Shown here piece by piece: positions 1-8,891 of a DNA stretch of 64,000 nt; positions within the stretch are counted from its first letter, which is position 1, and each line of letters starts with the position of its first letter. The position numbers were made by a program, and so were the translations under genes. The stretch covers positions 1,218,726 through 1,282,725 of the forward strand of contig NZ_LN890655.1 of assembly GCF_900066015.1 (NCBI RefSeq), read 5' to 3'. The notes beneath the pieces are model-generated. The model did no database searches and was not told the origin of the DNA. It saw only the letters and a list, made by a program, of their open reading frames with translations. Source of the stretch: Candidatus Promineifilum breve. GTDB taxonomy: Bacteria; Chloroflexota; Anaerolineae; Promineifilales; Promineifilaceae.

Positions 1-2
1 TG

Positions 3-1598
3 CCGCATTTGGCCCGGCTCATTGCCCGCGGCGGCTTCGGCGTGTTGCGCTCCACCATGCCCGTGCATTCGCCCACGGCCTGGGCGACGTTCATCACCGG
101 CCTGAACCCCGGCCAGCACGGCGTGTTCGACTTCGTGCGCCGCGAGCCGGACAGCTACCGGCTGGGCGTCGTGCGCGCCGACCAATACCTCGGCGCGTCG
201 ATCTGGCGCTTGCTGAGCGAGCGCGGGCGCAAGGTCGGCGTCATCAACGTGCCCATGACTTACCCCCCGGAGCCGGTCAACGGCTTCCTGGTCAGCGGCC
301 TGGGCACGCCCGACTTCAGCCGCTATACCTACCCGCCGGCGTTGCAAGACGAACTCGAAGCCGACGGCTATCGGGTCAACAAGAAGTTTTTCTTCGTCCG
401 CAACCGGCAGGATGAGTGGCTCGACGACATCACGGCCATGACCGACAAGCGCGGCGAAACGGCCGTGCGCCTGCTCCAGGAGCAGCCGTGGGACTTCTTC
501 ATGGTCGTCTTCCGCAACAGCGATGAGATTTGCCACTTCTTCTGGCACCACCAGGACGAGACGCACCCCCACCACGACCCGGCCGCCCCACCCCGCTACC
601 GGACGGCCATCCTCGACCTCTACCGGCGGATCGACCATTGGGTGGGCGAACTCGTGGCCGCGGCCGGCGAGGACGTCAATATCGTCATCATGTCCGACCA
701 CGGCGCGGGGCCACTCTATCGCGACGTGTTCCTGAACGAGTGGCTATGGCGGGAGGGGTGGCTGAGCCTGCGCAACGAGGTGACGGGCGGCCGGGGCTGG
801 CTGGCGACCATGCAACGGCTGGGCCTGACCCGCGCCCGCATCTCCGACACCCTGACCCGGCTGAACATGCACCGGGTGGAGACGCTCATCAAGCGCGCCC
901 TGGGCGATCGCATCCACGTTCTGCCGCGCGACGAGCGGCCGGAGTTCCATAACGCCATCGACTGGTCGCGGACGCGGGCCTACAGCTACGGCTACTACGG
1001 GCAAATCTTCATCAATCTGCGCGGCCGAGAGCCGGAGGGCATCGTGCCGCCGGAGGAGTACGAGGCGCTCCGCGACGACATCGCCCGACAACTGCTGACC
1101 ATCGTCGATCCGGCCGACGGCTTGCCCGTCGTCGATCGCGTCTATAAGAAAGAGGAGCTATATCACGGCCGCTTTCTGGACGAAGCGCCCGATCTGTTTG
1201 CCATCATGCGCGGCCTGACCTATATCACCCGCGTCGGCTACGAGTTCGCCGGCGAGCGCGGCGTCCTCTTTCGCGAGCCTTACACCGACGAGACCGGCGG
1301 CCACCGGCTGGAGGGCATCCTCATCGCCGCCGGGCCGGACATCCAACCGGGGCCGCTGGCCGAGCGGCCGATCGTTGACCTGACGCCGACCCTGTTGCAG
1401 CTTCAGGGTTGCTCCACACCCGACTACATGGACGGCGTGGCGATCACTGAGCTGCTGACCGATGCGTTCCAGGCGAGTCATCCTCCGGCGAGCTACCCGG
1501 CCGAGATCGTGGGGCGCGAGGCGATGGCCGGCAGTTGGGACGCCGCGGCCGAGGCCGACGTGACCGAGCGCCTGAAGCAATTGGGCTATCTTGGCTGA
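3..1598 (+). CDS. AlkP-superfamily phosphodiesterase/phosphomutase, 5'-truncated
   Basis: The frame is open from base 3, so the true start lies before the window. Family members usually begin with a strand such as LxGLDGA carrying the first metal-binding Asp, which is missing here, so roughly 20-40 residues are absent. The visible part has the nucleophile region SPTAWATFITGLNPGQHG near its start, a metal-binding SDHGAG motif near the middle and a late GGHRLEGI segment with the third metal-site His. This is the type I phosphodiesterase/nucleotide pyrophosphatase branch (COG3379-like), with two metal ions and a Thr nucleophile. No signal peptide can be judged. The substrate is unknown; neighbours in related genomes are often glycan genes, but nothing here proves a link. 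It ends at TGA 1596-1598. Confidence 0.85.
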   Translation, partial: PHLARLIARGGFGVLRSTMPVHSPTAWATFITGLNPGQHGVFDFVRREPDSYRLGVVRADQYLGASIWRLLSERGRKVGVINVPMTYPPEPVNGFLVSGLGTPDFSRYTYPPALQDELEADGYRVNKKFFFVRNRQDEWLDDITAMTDKRGETAVRLLQEQPWDFFMVVFRNSDEICHFFWHHQDETHPHHDPAAPPRYRTAILDLYRRIDHWVGELVAAAGEDVNIVIMSDHGAGPLYRDVFLNEWLWREGWLSLRNEVTGGRGWLATMQRLGLTRARISDTLTRLNMHRVETLIKRALGDRIHVLPRDERPEFHNAIDWSRTRAYSYGYYGQIFINLRGREPEGIVPPEEYEALRDDIARQLLTIVDPADGLPVVDRVYKKEELYHGRFLDEAPDLFAIMRGLTYITRVGYEFAGERGVLFREPYTDETGGHRLEGILIAAGPDIQPGPLAERPIVDLTPTLLQLQGCSTPDYMDGVAITELLTDAFQASHPPASYPAEIVGREAMAGSWDAAAEADVTERLKQLGYLG

Positions 1599-1910
1599 TT
1601 TGGCCGCGTTAATGTTGTTCGTAAGATTGATTCGCTAGATTACTCCCTAGAGAGACACAACCGCACGTTAACGGCTGGATACCTGTGTGTTCGTAACATC
1701 CACGCGACTTATCCCCGCCCGATAGTAATAAGGTAATTCACGAAAGTCCGATGATCGCAGACCTATCGGATTGATAATCGCGCGACAGCGCAACGGTGGG
1801 AAAACGTTGAGGTTGTGTCCTAACTTATCGTAATTACAAATAGTAAAATCATAACGGTGCGCCGTCATTCGAAATCACACGATCTCGCGGCGCAAAAGGA
1901 GTAGTGTGAA
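1599..1910. other. intergenic region upstream of sat
   Basis: This 312-base gap is more AT-rich than its surroundings and holds no convincing gene. A 66-codon minus-strand frame inside it (1668-1868) has no recognisable protein. It probably contains the promoter of the sulfate adenylyltransferase gene; weak candidates are TTGAGG at 1807 with TAATTA at 1831. The strong ribosome binding site AAAAGGAG lies at 1894-1901. Confidence 0.4.
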
Positions 1911-3683
1911 TTGTTGACCATGACTGCTGAACCGACCATGAATGAAAAAACAGCGCTGATCACGCCCTACGGGGGCGAACTGATTGACCTGATGGTTCCC
2001 GACGCCGAGCGGGCCGAGTTGCGCGCCTATGCCAACACCCTGCGCTCGGTGCGTATCTCCGAGCGCGCCGCCTGCGACCTGGAGTTGCTGGCGACGGGCG
2101 GCTTCTCGCCGCTGGATCGCTTCATGTCCGAGGCCGACCATCAGAGCGTACTGGACACGATGCGCCTGACCAACGGCTATCTCTTCCCCATCCCCGTGCC
2201 CTTGCCGGTCGATGAAGAGACGGCCGACAGCCTCAAGATCGGCCAGGACGTCGCCCTGCGCAGCCCCAGCAACGAATTGCTGGCGGTCATGAACGTCGAG
2301 GAGATTTACCCGTGGAACGTCGAGGAAGTGGCCCTGAAGGCTTTCGGCACGCTCGATCTGCGCCACCCCATCGTGGCCGAGATGCACGGCTGGGGCAAGT
2401 ATTTCATCTCCGGCGAGCTGCGCGTATTGCAACTGCCGGCGCGCTATGATTTCAAATCCCTGCGCCTGACCCCGGCCGAGACGCGCGCCCGCCTGGAGCA
2501 GTTCGGCCACCAGAACGTCATCGCCTTCCAGACCCGCAACCCGCTGCATCGCGTCCACGAAGAGTTGACCAAGCGGGCCACGATGGAGAAGGACGGCGTG
2601 CTGCTGCTGCACCCCAGTGTCGGCATGACCAAGCCCGGCGACGTCGACCACTTCACCCGCGTGCGCACCTACAAGGCGCTGGCCCAGCGCTACTATGACC
2701 CCGACCGCATCCTGTTGTCGCTGCTGCCGTTGGCGATGCGCATGGGCGGCCCGCGCGAGGCCGTCTGGCACGCCATCATCCGCCGCAACCACGGCGCGAA
2801 CCACCTGATCGTCGGCCGCGACCACGCCGGCCCCGGCAACGATTCGACCGGCAAGCCGATCTACGGCCCGTATGACGCGCAGGACTTGGTCGAGCAGTTC
2901 AGCGAAGAGCTGGGCGTCGCCGCCGTGCCCTTCCAGATGCTCGTCTATCTGCCCGAAGAAGACCGCTACGAAGAGGTCACCAAGGTCAACAAAGAGACCA
3001 AGACGGCCTCGATCAGCGGCACACAGGTGCGCGAGCAATATCTGCAAAACGGCAAGCAACTGCCGGAGTGGTTCACTCGCCCCGAAGTGGCCGAGATTCT
3101 GGCCGAGACCTACCCGCCGCGCTATCGCCAGGGCGTCACCGTCTGGTTTACCGGGCTGCACAACGCCGGCAAATCGACCACGGCCAACGTCCTGACGACC
3201 TTGTTGCAGGAGTACGGCCGCAACATCACCCTGCTCGACGGCGACGTCGTGCGCACCCACTTCTCCGAAGGGCTGGGCTTCAGCCGCGAAGACCGCGACG
3301 ACCACGTGCGTCGCATTGGCTTTGTGGCCTCGGAGATCACCCGCCACGGCGGTATCGTCGTCTGCGCCGCCGTCAGCCCCTACCGCGCCACCCGTAACGA
3401 GGTACGCAACATGATCGGCGGCGAGAACTACATCGAGATTTTCGTCGATACGCCGCTGGAAGTGTGCGAGCAGCGCGACACCAAGGGCCTCTATGCCCGC
3501 GCCCGCCGCGGCGAGATCGTCGGCTTCACCGGCATCGATGACCCGTATGAGGCCCCGCAACACCCGGAACTGACCGTGGAAACGCTCCACCACACCCCCG
3601 AAGAGAACGCGCATATGATCCTGGATATGCTCATCGAGCAGGGCTTTGTGCGCACCGAGGAGCCGGGCCTGCGCGATAACTAA
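1911..3683 (+). CDS. sat-cysC: bifunctional sulfate adenylyltransferase / adenylylsulfate kinase
   Basis: 590 residues. Residues 1-400 form ATP sulfurylase (PUA-like N-terminus, then the catalytic domain with QTRNPLHRVH at 207-216, VGRDHAGPG at 301-309 and ISGTQVRE at 368-375). Residues 410-580 form an APS kinase with Walker A GLHNAGKS at 415-422, DGDVVR at 443-448 and RDTKGLY at 522-528. Together they would make PAPS from sulfate and two ATP in the cytoplasm. The start is a TTG 9 bases after AAAAGGAG; ATG 1920 and ATG 1938 are alternatives. In the kinase half the Asn that contacts APS in characterised enzymes (the ENIRR motif) reads DHVRR, so kinase activity may be altered. A stand-alone kinase follows. 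No sulfite or PAPS reductase gene is in the window. Confidence 0.93.
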   Translation: MLTMTAEPTMNEKTALITPYGGELIDLMVPDAERAELRAYANTLRSVRISERAACDLELLATGGFSPLDRFMSEADHQSVLDTMRLTNGYLFPIPVPLPVDEETADSLKIGQDVALRSPSNELLAVMNVEEIYPWNVEEVALKAFGTLDLRHPIVAEMHGWGKYFISGELRVLQLPARYDFKSLRLTPAETRARLEQFGHQNVIAFQTRNPLHRVHEELTKRATMEKDGVLLLHPSVGMTKPGDVDHFTRVRTYKALAQRYYDPDRILLSLLPLAMRMGGPREAVWHAIIRRNHGANHLIVGRDHAGPGNDSTGKPIYGPYDAQDLVEQFSEELGVAAVPFQMLVYLPEEDRYEEVTKVNKETKTASISGTQVREQYLQNGKQLPEWFTRPEVAEILAETYPPRYRQGVTVWFTGLHNAGKSTTANVLTTLLQEYGRNITLLDGDVVRTHFSEGLGFSREDRDDHVRRIGFVASEITRHGGIVVCAAVSPYRATRNEVRNMIGGENYIEIFVDTPLEVCEQRDTKGLYARARRGEIVGFTGIDDPYEAPQHPELTVETLHHTPEENAHMILDMLIEQGFVRTEEPGLRDN

Positions 3684-3691
3684 GCGATTAA

Positions 3692-3763
3692 GAATTGGCT
3701 ACGGATTGACACGGAGCGAACGGATAAAAATCCGTTTTATCGGTGAAAATCCGTAGCCAATCT
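3692..3763. repeat. CTACGGATT-type palindromic repeat
   Basis: Long inverted repeat with arms of the form ATTGGCTACGGATT at about 3694-3707 and its complement at about 3748-3761, and a middle rich in ACGGAT. It fills the spacer between the two APS kinase genes. The same element recurs three times at 9440-9780 and once at 29952-30034; a relative with CACGGATGG arms is at 56330-56420. Confidence 0.85.
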
Positions 3764-3807
3764 TTCAACGAATAACAAAAAAACATACACCAAGAGGAAA
3801 GAAACTC

Positions 3808-4377
3808 ATGTCTCAATACGAAGAATACCCCGGCTACGTGCTGTGGATGACCGGACTATCGGGCGCCGGCAAGACGACCATCGCCCTGCTGTTGGAAGAA
3901 GACCTGAAGGCCCGCGGCTGCAAATTCGAGCGGCTGGACGGCGACGTCGTGCGCGAGAGCCTGACCCGCGACCTGGGCTTCAGCAAGGAAGACCGCGACA
4001 AGAACATCGAGCGCGTCTCCTTCGTCGCCAAGCTGCTGTCACGCAATGGCGTCGGCTGCGTCTGCTCCTTCATTTCGCCCTACCAGGCTGTACGTGACAT
4101 GGTGCGCGCCGGCACGACCAACTTCATCGAAGTCTTCATCGATGCCCCGCTGGACGTGGTCATCGGCCGCGACGTGAAGGGCATGTACAAGAAGGCCATC
4201 GCCGGCGAAATCCCCAACTTCACCGGCATCTCCGACCCATTTGAGGCCCCGGCCAACCCGGAGATCCACATCCACACCGACCAGGAAACCCCGGCGGCCA
4301 GCGCCCAGCGCATCCTGGCCTACCTGGAAGAGCGCGGCTTCATCCCCGTCCACGAAGCGGCGCTGCTGCCGGCGTAA
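3808..4377 (+). CDS. cysC: adenylylsulfate kinase
   Basis: 189 residues, the normal length for a single-domain APS kinase. It phosphorylates APS at the 3' position to give PAPS. Walker A GLSGAGKT is at 16-23, DGDVVRE follows, and the APS-contacting segment reads KNIERV, keeping the Asn that the fused kinase domain upstream lacks. The C-terminal half has IDAPLDVVIGRDVKGMY and the FTGISDPFEAP lid motif. The start is preceded by AGAGGAAAG about 8 bases upstream. It probably shares a transcript with sat, although a 124-base spacer with a palindrome separates them. Having two kinases side by side suggests one supplies the main activity or that they serve different sulfate fluxes; that is inference. 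Confidence 0.93.
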   Translation: MSQYEEYPGYVLWMTGLSGAGKTTIALLLEEDLKARGCKFERLDGDVVRESLTRDLGFSKEDRDKNIERVSFVAKLLSRNGVGCVCSFISPYQAVRDMVRAGTTNFIEVFIDAPLDVVIGRDVKGMYKKAIAGEIPNFTGISDPFEAPANPEIHIHTDQETPAASAQRILAYLEERGFIPVHEAALLPA

Positions 4378-4386
4378 TTGAGAGAA

Positions 4387-4450
4387 GTGGCGGGTAGCGG
4401 GTAGCGGGTGGCAAGTTCAGAGCCACCCGCCACCCGCCACCCGCTACCGC
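4387..4450. repeat. GGCGGGT/AGCGGGT heptamer palindrome
   Basis: Left arm 4387-4412 is tandem 7-mers (GGCGGGT, AGCGGGT); right arm 4422-4450 is the complementary array. It lies between the convergent cysC and FemAB-type genes and could act as a bidirectional hairpin. The FemAB stop codon TAG (4444-4446) is part of the right arm. Confidence 0.85.
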
Positions 4451-5502
4451 TTCCTCTGCCAGGCATACAGCCGGTGCAGCAAATTGTTGTACACCCGGTC
4501 GGCCGCGCCGACGGTTCGCTTGACCTCGCCGCCGAAGCCGCGCTTGAAGCGATAGACCGGCCACAGCCCATCCTGCCGCTCGGCAAAGCCCGCCTCTAGC
4601 TCTTCTTCCTCGGCATCGGGCACACCCCACAGATCGTAGCTCGTGCAGCCGCGAGCTTTGGCCCAACGCATGGCCGCCCATTGCGCGGCGTAGGCCGGCA
4701 TCCGTTGCCGCTCCTCGTCGCTCGACGCGCCATAGAGGTAGGCCGCCGATTCACCGGCGGCGAAGACCATCACCCCGGCCAACGGCCGCCCCTCATATTC
4801 GGCCAGCCACAGCGCCGCGTTATCGGGCGCGAATATCTCGAAGGCCGCCCGGTAATACTCCGGCTGGTGGATGCCGAACTGGTCGCGCGCGCCGGTGGCC
4901 TGCATCAGCCGGTTGAAGCCGCTCAGGTCGGCCGCCGTGCCCAGACGCACGGTGACGCCCTTCTTCTCGGCCAGGCGGATGTTGTAGCGCGTTTTCTGCT
5001 TCATGGCGGCCAGGATTTCTTCCTCGGCCGGCCGCAGGTCGATCACCACCGTGCGCGGCGGCTGGATGGTGTCGGGCGAGGGGACGCAGCCGTGCCGCCG
5101 GTAGAGCGCCTGCCATTCGTCGGCCGGCATCTCGTCCAGCCAGAGGCGCGGCTCCAGCTTCAGCAGCCCCGCGCCGCGCCCATAGGCGGCTTGATCGATC
5201 TGGTTGAACAGCACCGCCAGCTGCTCGTCGTCGCCCCAATCGACCAGCGGCCCGTGGGGAATGTAGCCCAATTTGACCACGCCCAGAGCCACCGAGCGAA
5301 AGAGCACCTGCGCCCCGGCCACCAGACGGCCGTCGCGCCGCAGCCAGACGCGCTGCGACGACCAGCCGAAGCGACTCTTCAGCCGCGCCCAGTTCGTCGT
5401 TTGCAAGAGGCTGCCGTGGGGGTGGGCGGCCACGAAGGCGTCCCACTCCGCGTCGGCCGCCGAATAAGGCTGTTCGCCCAGTTCCGGTAGTTGCGACACC
5501 AT
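4444..5502 (-). CDS. FemAB/FemX-type peptidoglycan aminoacyltransferase
   Basis: 352 residues from ATG at 5502; an upstream in-frame start at 5592 would overlap the divergent gene and adds low-complexity residues, so it was not chosen. The protein has two GNAT-like folds, seen as HGSLLQTTNWARLKSRFGW near the start and LAGVMVFAAGESAAYLYGA in the second half, typical of the family that adds amino acids from aminoacyl-tRNA to the lipid II stem peptide. A role in building the interpeptide bridge is inferred from the family. The ending QRKR and stop lie at the edge of the heptamer palindrome. It is divergent from the Zn-ribbon gene, so a shared promoter region lies at 5503-5579. Confidence 0.8.
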   Translation of the reverse strand: MVSQLPELGEQPYSAADAEWDAFVAAHPHGSLLQTTNWARLKSRFGWSSQRVWLRRDGRLVAGAQVLFRSVALGVVKLGYIPHGPLVDWGDDEQLAVLFNQIDQAAYGRGAGLLKLEPRLWLDEMPADEWQALYRRHGCVPSPDTIQPPRTVVIDLRPAEEEILAAMKQKTRYNIRLAEKKGVTVRLGTAADLSGFNRLMQATGARDQFGIHQPEYYRAAFEIFAPDNAALWLAEYEGRPLAGVMVFAAGESAAYLYGASSDEERQRMPAYAAQWAAMRWAKARGCTSYDLWGVPDAEEEELEAGFAERQDGLWPVYRFKRGFGGEVKRTVGAADRVYNNLLHRLYAWQRKR

Positions 5503-5579
5503 AGACGGGCGATTATACCCGCGTTCGTCATCTCCGGTCGATGTGTTAGAATCCGGCAAAGGCAGTGGGAGAGAACGCG

Positions 5580-6278
5580 ATGAGCCAGGCACGAGTTCTA
5601 TACGATTTACAGCAGATCGACACCGAGATACGCACCAAGAAGCAACGCCTGGGCGAGGTATTGCGGCTACAAAAGGAGCCGCCGCCCCTTGTCGCCGCCC
5701 GCGAACGCGTGGCGACCATCGACGCCGACCTGCAAAAGTGGCAGGCGCGCCACCGGGCGCTGACAGCCGACATCGCCGCGCTGGCCGACAAGACCAAGCG
5801 CGAGGAAGATCGCCTGTACTCCGGCGTGGTCAAGAACACCAAGGAGTTGAACGATCTGCAACGCGAGGTCGAGGCGCTGGGTCGCCGCCGCGCCGCGCTG
5901 GAGGATGAGGCGCTGCTGGTGATGATGGAGGCCGACGACCGCCAGACGACCAAGCGCGCCGCCGAGGACGACGTGGCCCGGCTGGCCGGCGAATTTACGA
6001 CCGCCTCGGCCACCTACCGCCAGGAACAACAGGTGCTGGCGACGCACCTGAACCAACTCATCGAGAAGCGCGGGCGGCACATCACCCTGGCCCAGCCGGC
6101 GCTGATCAAGACCTACGATGACCTCATCCGCCAGAAGAACGGGCTGGCCGTGGCCGGGCTACAGGCCAACAAATGCCTGGGCTGCCGCCTCACCCTGTCG
6201 GCCAGCGTCATCCGCGCCGTGGATGAGGGCAAACTGATTTTTTGCGAGAATTGTGGGCGGATGCTGTGTCCTATCTAG
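5580..6278 (+). CDS. coiled-coil protein with C-terminal C4 zinc ribbon
   Basis: 232 residues. The first ~180 are long charged helices expected to form a coiled-coil hairpin. The last 45 form a zinc ribbon with CLGC and CENC cysteine pairs. This matches the COG1579 family, proposed to bind nucleic acid or act as a chaperone-like factor; the precise role is unknown. ATG 5580 is preceded at 6 bases by GGGAGAG, which favours it over the upstream in-frame GTG at 5565. The gene stands alone, followed by the repeat array in front of galE. Confidence 0.8.
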   Translation: MSQARVLYDLQQIDTEIRTKKQRLGEVLRLQKEPPPLVAARERVATIDADLQKWQARHRALTADIAALADKTKREEDRLYSGVVKNTKELNDLQREVEALGRRRAALEDEALLVMMEADDRQTTKRAAEDDVARLAGEFTTASATYRQEQQVLATHLNQLIEKRGRHITLAQPALIKTYDDLIRQKNGLAVAGLQANKCLGCRLTLSASVIRAVDEGKLIFCENCGRMLCPI

Positions 6279-6314
6279 TCGCGCGATCGGCTGCGACATG
6301 AGCGATTGAGGACG

Positions 6315-6451
6315 GAAGAACGATTGCGAGAGCGATTGCGATTGCGAAAGCGACCTACTGACCACTGACCACTAACCACTAACCACTGACCACTGACCAC
6401 TGACCACTAACCACTAACCACTAACCACTAACCACTAACCACTAACCACTG
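6315..6451. repeat. left inverted repeat of the galE cassette
   Basis: Outer block 6315-6360 is a tandem 6-mer array (GATTGC/GAGAGC/GAAAGC types) ending in CTACTG. Inner block 6361-6451 is exactly 13 copies of the 7-mer ACCACTG or ACCACTA. The whole structure is mirrored after galE at 7487-7617. Confidence 0.95.
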
Positions 6452-6474
6452 ATCTACCCCGAGGAACCATCAAT

Positions 6475-7503
6475 ATGCATATTCTGGTCACCGGCGGCGC
6501 CGGCTATATCGGCAGCCACACCGCGTTGGAATTGCTCCGAGCCGGGCACAGTGTCGTTGTCGTCGATAACCTCGTCAATAGCCACGAGGAGAGTCTGCGC
6601 CGGGTGGAGCGGCTGGCCGGGCGGCCGTTGGCTTTCCATCAGGTGGACTTGCTGGATCGCGCCGCCCTGGAGGCGGTCTTCGCCGCCGAACCGATTGAGG
6701 CCGTCATCCATTTCGCGGCGCTCAAGTCGCCGGCCGAGTCGGTGGCCCAGCCGTTGCGCTACTATCACAACAACGTGACGGGCACGATCAATTTGCTGGA
6801 GATCATGGCCGCCCATGATGTGGGGCGGTTCGTCTTCAGCTCCTCGGCCACCGTCTATGGCGATCCGGCCCACATGCCCATTACGGAAAACACGCCCCTC
6901 TCGCCCCTCAATCCATACGGCCGCAGCAAGGTCATGGTCGAGGAGATGCTGGGCGACTTGCAGCGGGCCGACAGCCGTTGGGCCATCGCCATCCTGCGCT
7001 ACTTCAACCCCATCGGCGCCGACCCCAGCGGCCTGATCGGCGAAGACCCCCACGGCATCCCCAACAACCTGCTGCCCTACATCGCTCAGGTCGTCGTCGG
7101 CCGCCGCCCCCATCTGCCCGTCTATGGCGACGCCTACCCCACACCCGACGGCACCGGCGTGCGCGACTATATCCACGTCGTCGATCTGGCGCTGGGCCAT
7201 CTGCGGGCACTGGACAAACTGGTCGAAAGTCCGGGCCTCTTCACCTACAACCTGGGAACCGGGCGGGGCAACAGTGTGCTGGAGGTCGTCGCCGCCTTCG
7301 AGCGGGCCAGCGGCCGGCCTATCCCGCTGCGGATGATGCCCCCCCGCCCCGGCGACGCGGCCGTCTCCTACGCCGATCCATCGGCCGCCGCCCGCGAGTT
7401 AGGCTGGACAGCCCAGCGCGGCCTCGATGAAATGGTGGCCGACACGTGGCGCTGGCAGATGAACAATCCCGATGGGTATAGGCAGACAGTGGGTAGTGGG
7501 TAG
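6475..7503 (+). CDS. galE: UDP-glucose 4-epimerase
   Basis: 342 residues, standard length. It interconverts UDP-glucose and UDP-galactose in the cytoplasm using bound NAD. Visible are the Rossmann motif GGAGYIGSH at 7-15, Ser in SSSATVYG (about 124) and the catalytic pair Y148 and K152 in PYGRSK; the substrate loop [11 protein letters not shown] is also present. ATG 6475 follows a GAGGAA site. The gene is the sole occupant of a 1.3 kb interval bounded by long inverted repeats, and its last codons (TVGSG) and TAG stop are written by the heptamer array at 7487-7577. UDP-sugars link it functionally to ugd further along. Confidence 0.95.
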   Translation: MHILVTGGAGYIGSHTALELLRAGHSVVVVDNLVNSHEESLRRVERLAGRPLAFHQVDLLDRAALEAVFAAEPIEAVIHFAALKSPAESVAQPLRYYHNNVTGTINLLEIMAAHDVGRFVFSSSATVYGDPAHMPITENTPLSPLNPYGRSKVMVEEMLGDLQRADSRWAIAILRYFNPIGADPSGLIGEDPHGIPNNLLPYIAQVVVGRRPHLPVYGDAYPTPDGTGVRDYIHVVDLALGHLRALDKLVESPGLFTYNLGTGRGNSVLEVVAAFERASGRPIPLRMMPPRPGDAAVSYADPSAAARELGWTAQRGLDEMVADTWRWQMNNPDGYRQTVGSG

Positions 7504-7617
7504 TGGGTAGTGGGCAGTGGTCGGTGGTCGGTGGTCGGTGGTCAGTGGTCAGTGGTCGGTGGTCGGTGGTCAGTGGTCAGTAGATCGCAATCGCTATCGC
7601 TTTCGCAATCGTTCTTC
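7487..7617. repeat. right inverted repeat of the galE cassette
   Basis: Inner block 7487-7577 is exactly 13 heptamers of the form CAGTGGT, CGGTGGT, CAGTGGG or TAGTGGG. Outer block 7578-7617 begins CAGTAG and continues with GATCGC, AATCGC, TTTCGC 6-mers. It is the inverted counterpart of 6315-6451, differing in outer length by one 6-mer. Confidence 0.95.
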
Positions 7618-8650
7618 AGTCCCCAACATTCATCTTCCCCCGATACACCATCACCACCTCCGCCATAATCGCCAGGGCGATCTCCTCCGGGTTATCGGCG
7701 GCGATGTCTAGGCCGACCGGGGCGTGGATGCGATCCAGTTGATCGTCGCTGAAACCCACTGCCGCCAACCGCGCCCGGCGCGCGGCATGGGTACGGCGGC
7801 TGCCCAACGCCCCAATGTAGAAAGCGTCGCTTTCTAGCGCCGCCCGCAGTGCCGGGTCGTCGATTTTGGGATCGTGGCTCAGGGTGACGACGGCCGCGTC
7901 CGCGCCGATAGGCCACTCGGCCAACGCCTTGTCCGGCCAGGCCTGAATCAGCCGATCCACGTCGGGGAAGCGGGCCGCGCTGCCGAACGCCCGCCGTGGG
8001 TCGATGACCACCGTCCGGTAGCCGAGCAGCCCGGCCAGCCGGGCCAGGGTCACGGCGATATGCGCCCCGCCGATCATGATCAGCGCCGGAGCCGGGCGCA
8101 GGGCGTCAATAAATAGCTCGACGCCATCGAGCAGCACATGACGGCCCGGCCGCCGCGCCTGCCGGGCCAGTGTGGCGGCTTCGGCGTCCAGGCCCGCGCC
8201 CAGCGAACCGATCACGCTGTCGGCGCCAACCGCCACGCGGCGGCCGAGCAACTCATCCGGCCCGCCCACGACGGTGACGATCGCCCCCACCGTATCGGCC
8301 AGCGCCCATTGCCGCGCCAGGGCATAAGTGGCCGGGTCGAGCCGCTCCACGAACACGTCGATCTCGCCGCCGCAGGCCAACCCCACGCTCCAGGCCGTCT
8401 CGTCGGCCACGCCGAAGTGGAGCAGTTGCGGCCGGCCGGTCGCCAGGACGGCCTCGCCCGCGTCGATGACCGCGCCCTCGACACAGCCGCCGCTGACCGA
8501 GCCGGCGATGGCCGCCCCACCGGCGGTGAACGCCATCTTGGCCCCCGCCCGGCGCGGCGCGGAACCCCAGGCCGCGATGACCGTCGCCAGGGCGATGGCC
8601 GTTTCGCCCGCGGCCAGCCAGCTATCGATGTCGGCAATGAGTTCTTTCAT
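7616..8650 (-). CDS. XdhC/CoxF-family molybdoenzyme maturation protein
   Basis: 344 residues. The N-terminal XdhC_CoxI domain has GSVSGGCVEGAV and a second GLACGGEIDVFVE segment; the C-terminal Rossmann-like domain has MIGGAHIAVTLARL and GALGSRRTHAARRARL. Family members bind molybdenum cofactor, take part in its sulfuration and insert it into xanthine dehydrogenase or CO dehydrogenase-type enzymes. No such enzyme is in the window, so the client is unknown. Its stop TGA (7616-7618) falls at the outer edge of the right galE inverted repeat. Confidence 0.85.
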   Translation of the reverse strand: MKELIADIDSWLAAGETAIALATVIAAWGSAPRRAGAKMAFTAGGAAIAGSVSGGCVEGAVIDAGEAVLATGRPQLLHFGVADETAWSVGLACGGEIDVFVERLDPATYALARQWALADTVGAIVTVVGGPDELLGRRVAVGADSVIGSLGAGLDAEAATLARQARRPGRHVLLDGVELFIDALRPAPALIMIGGAHIAVTLARLAGLLGYRTVVIDPRRAFGSAARFPDVDRLIQAWPDKALAEWPIGADAAVVTLSHDPKIDDPALRAALESDAFYIGALGSRRTHAARRARLAAVGFSDDQLDRIHAPVGLDIAADNPEEIALAIMAEVVMVYRGKMNVGD

Positions 8651-8891
8651 GTGGTGATGATTCTAATGGACGAATCGGCGGCGTCAACCGCGAAGAAGGG
8701 CCAGGCCACCCACCCCACCGTATCCCCCTGTAATCGTTAGGGCGGTCGTCGTGGGTAAGGAGGGCAAATTCAAATGTGTCTAGGTGATACCGGCCGAAAC
8801 ATGAGAGAGCGCAAAATTGCGCGCCGGTTTCGCCCGGCCCTTGTTATAGTTCAATTCTTCCGATTTACCGACAAAAGGAGCGCGAATTATC

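Noticed and set aside
1668-1868. 66-codon minus-strand frame in the 1.6-1.9 kb gap
   Set aside because: No ribosome binding site or family resemblance; the stretch looks like promoter DNA.
1875-3614. 579-codon minus-strand frame over sat
   Set aside because: Antisense to a clearly conserved enzyme; no domain is recognisable.
6361-7577. Heptamer arrays considered as a CRISPR array
   Set aside because: Unit length is 7 bases with no unique spacers, so they are tandem repeats, not CRISPR.
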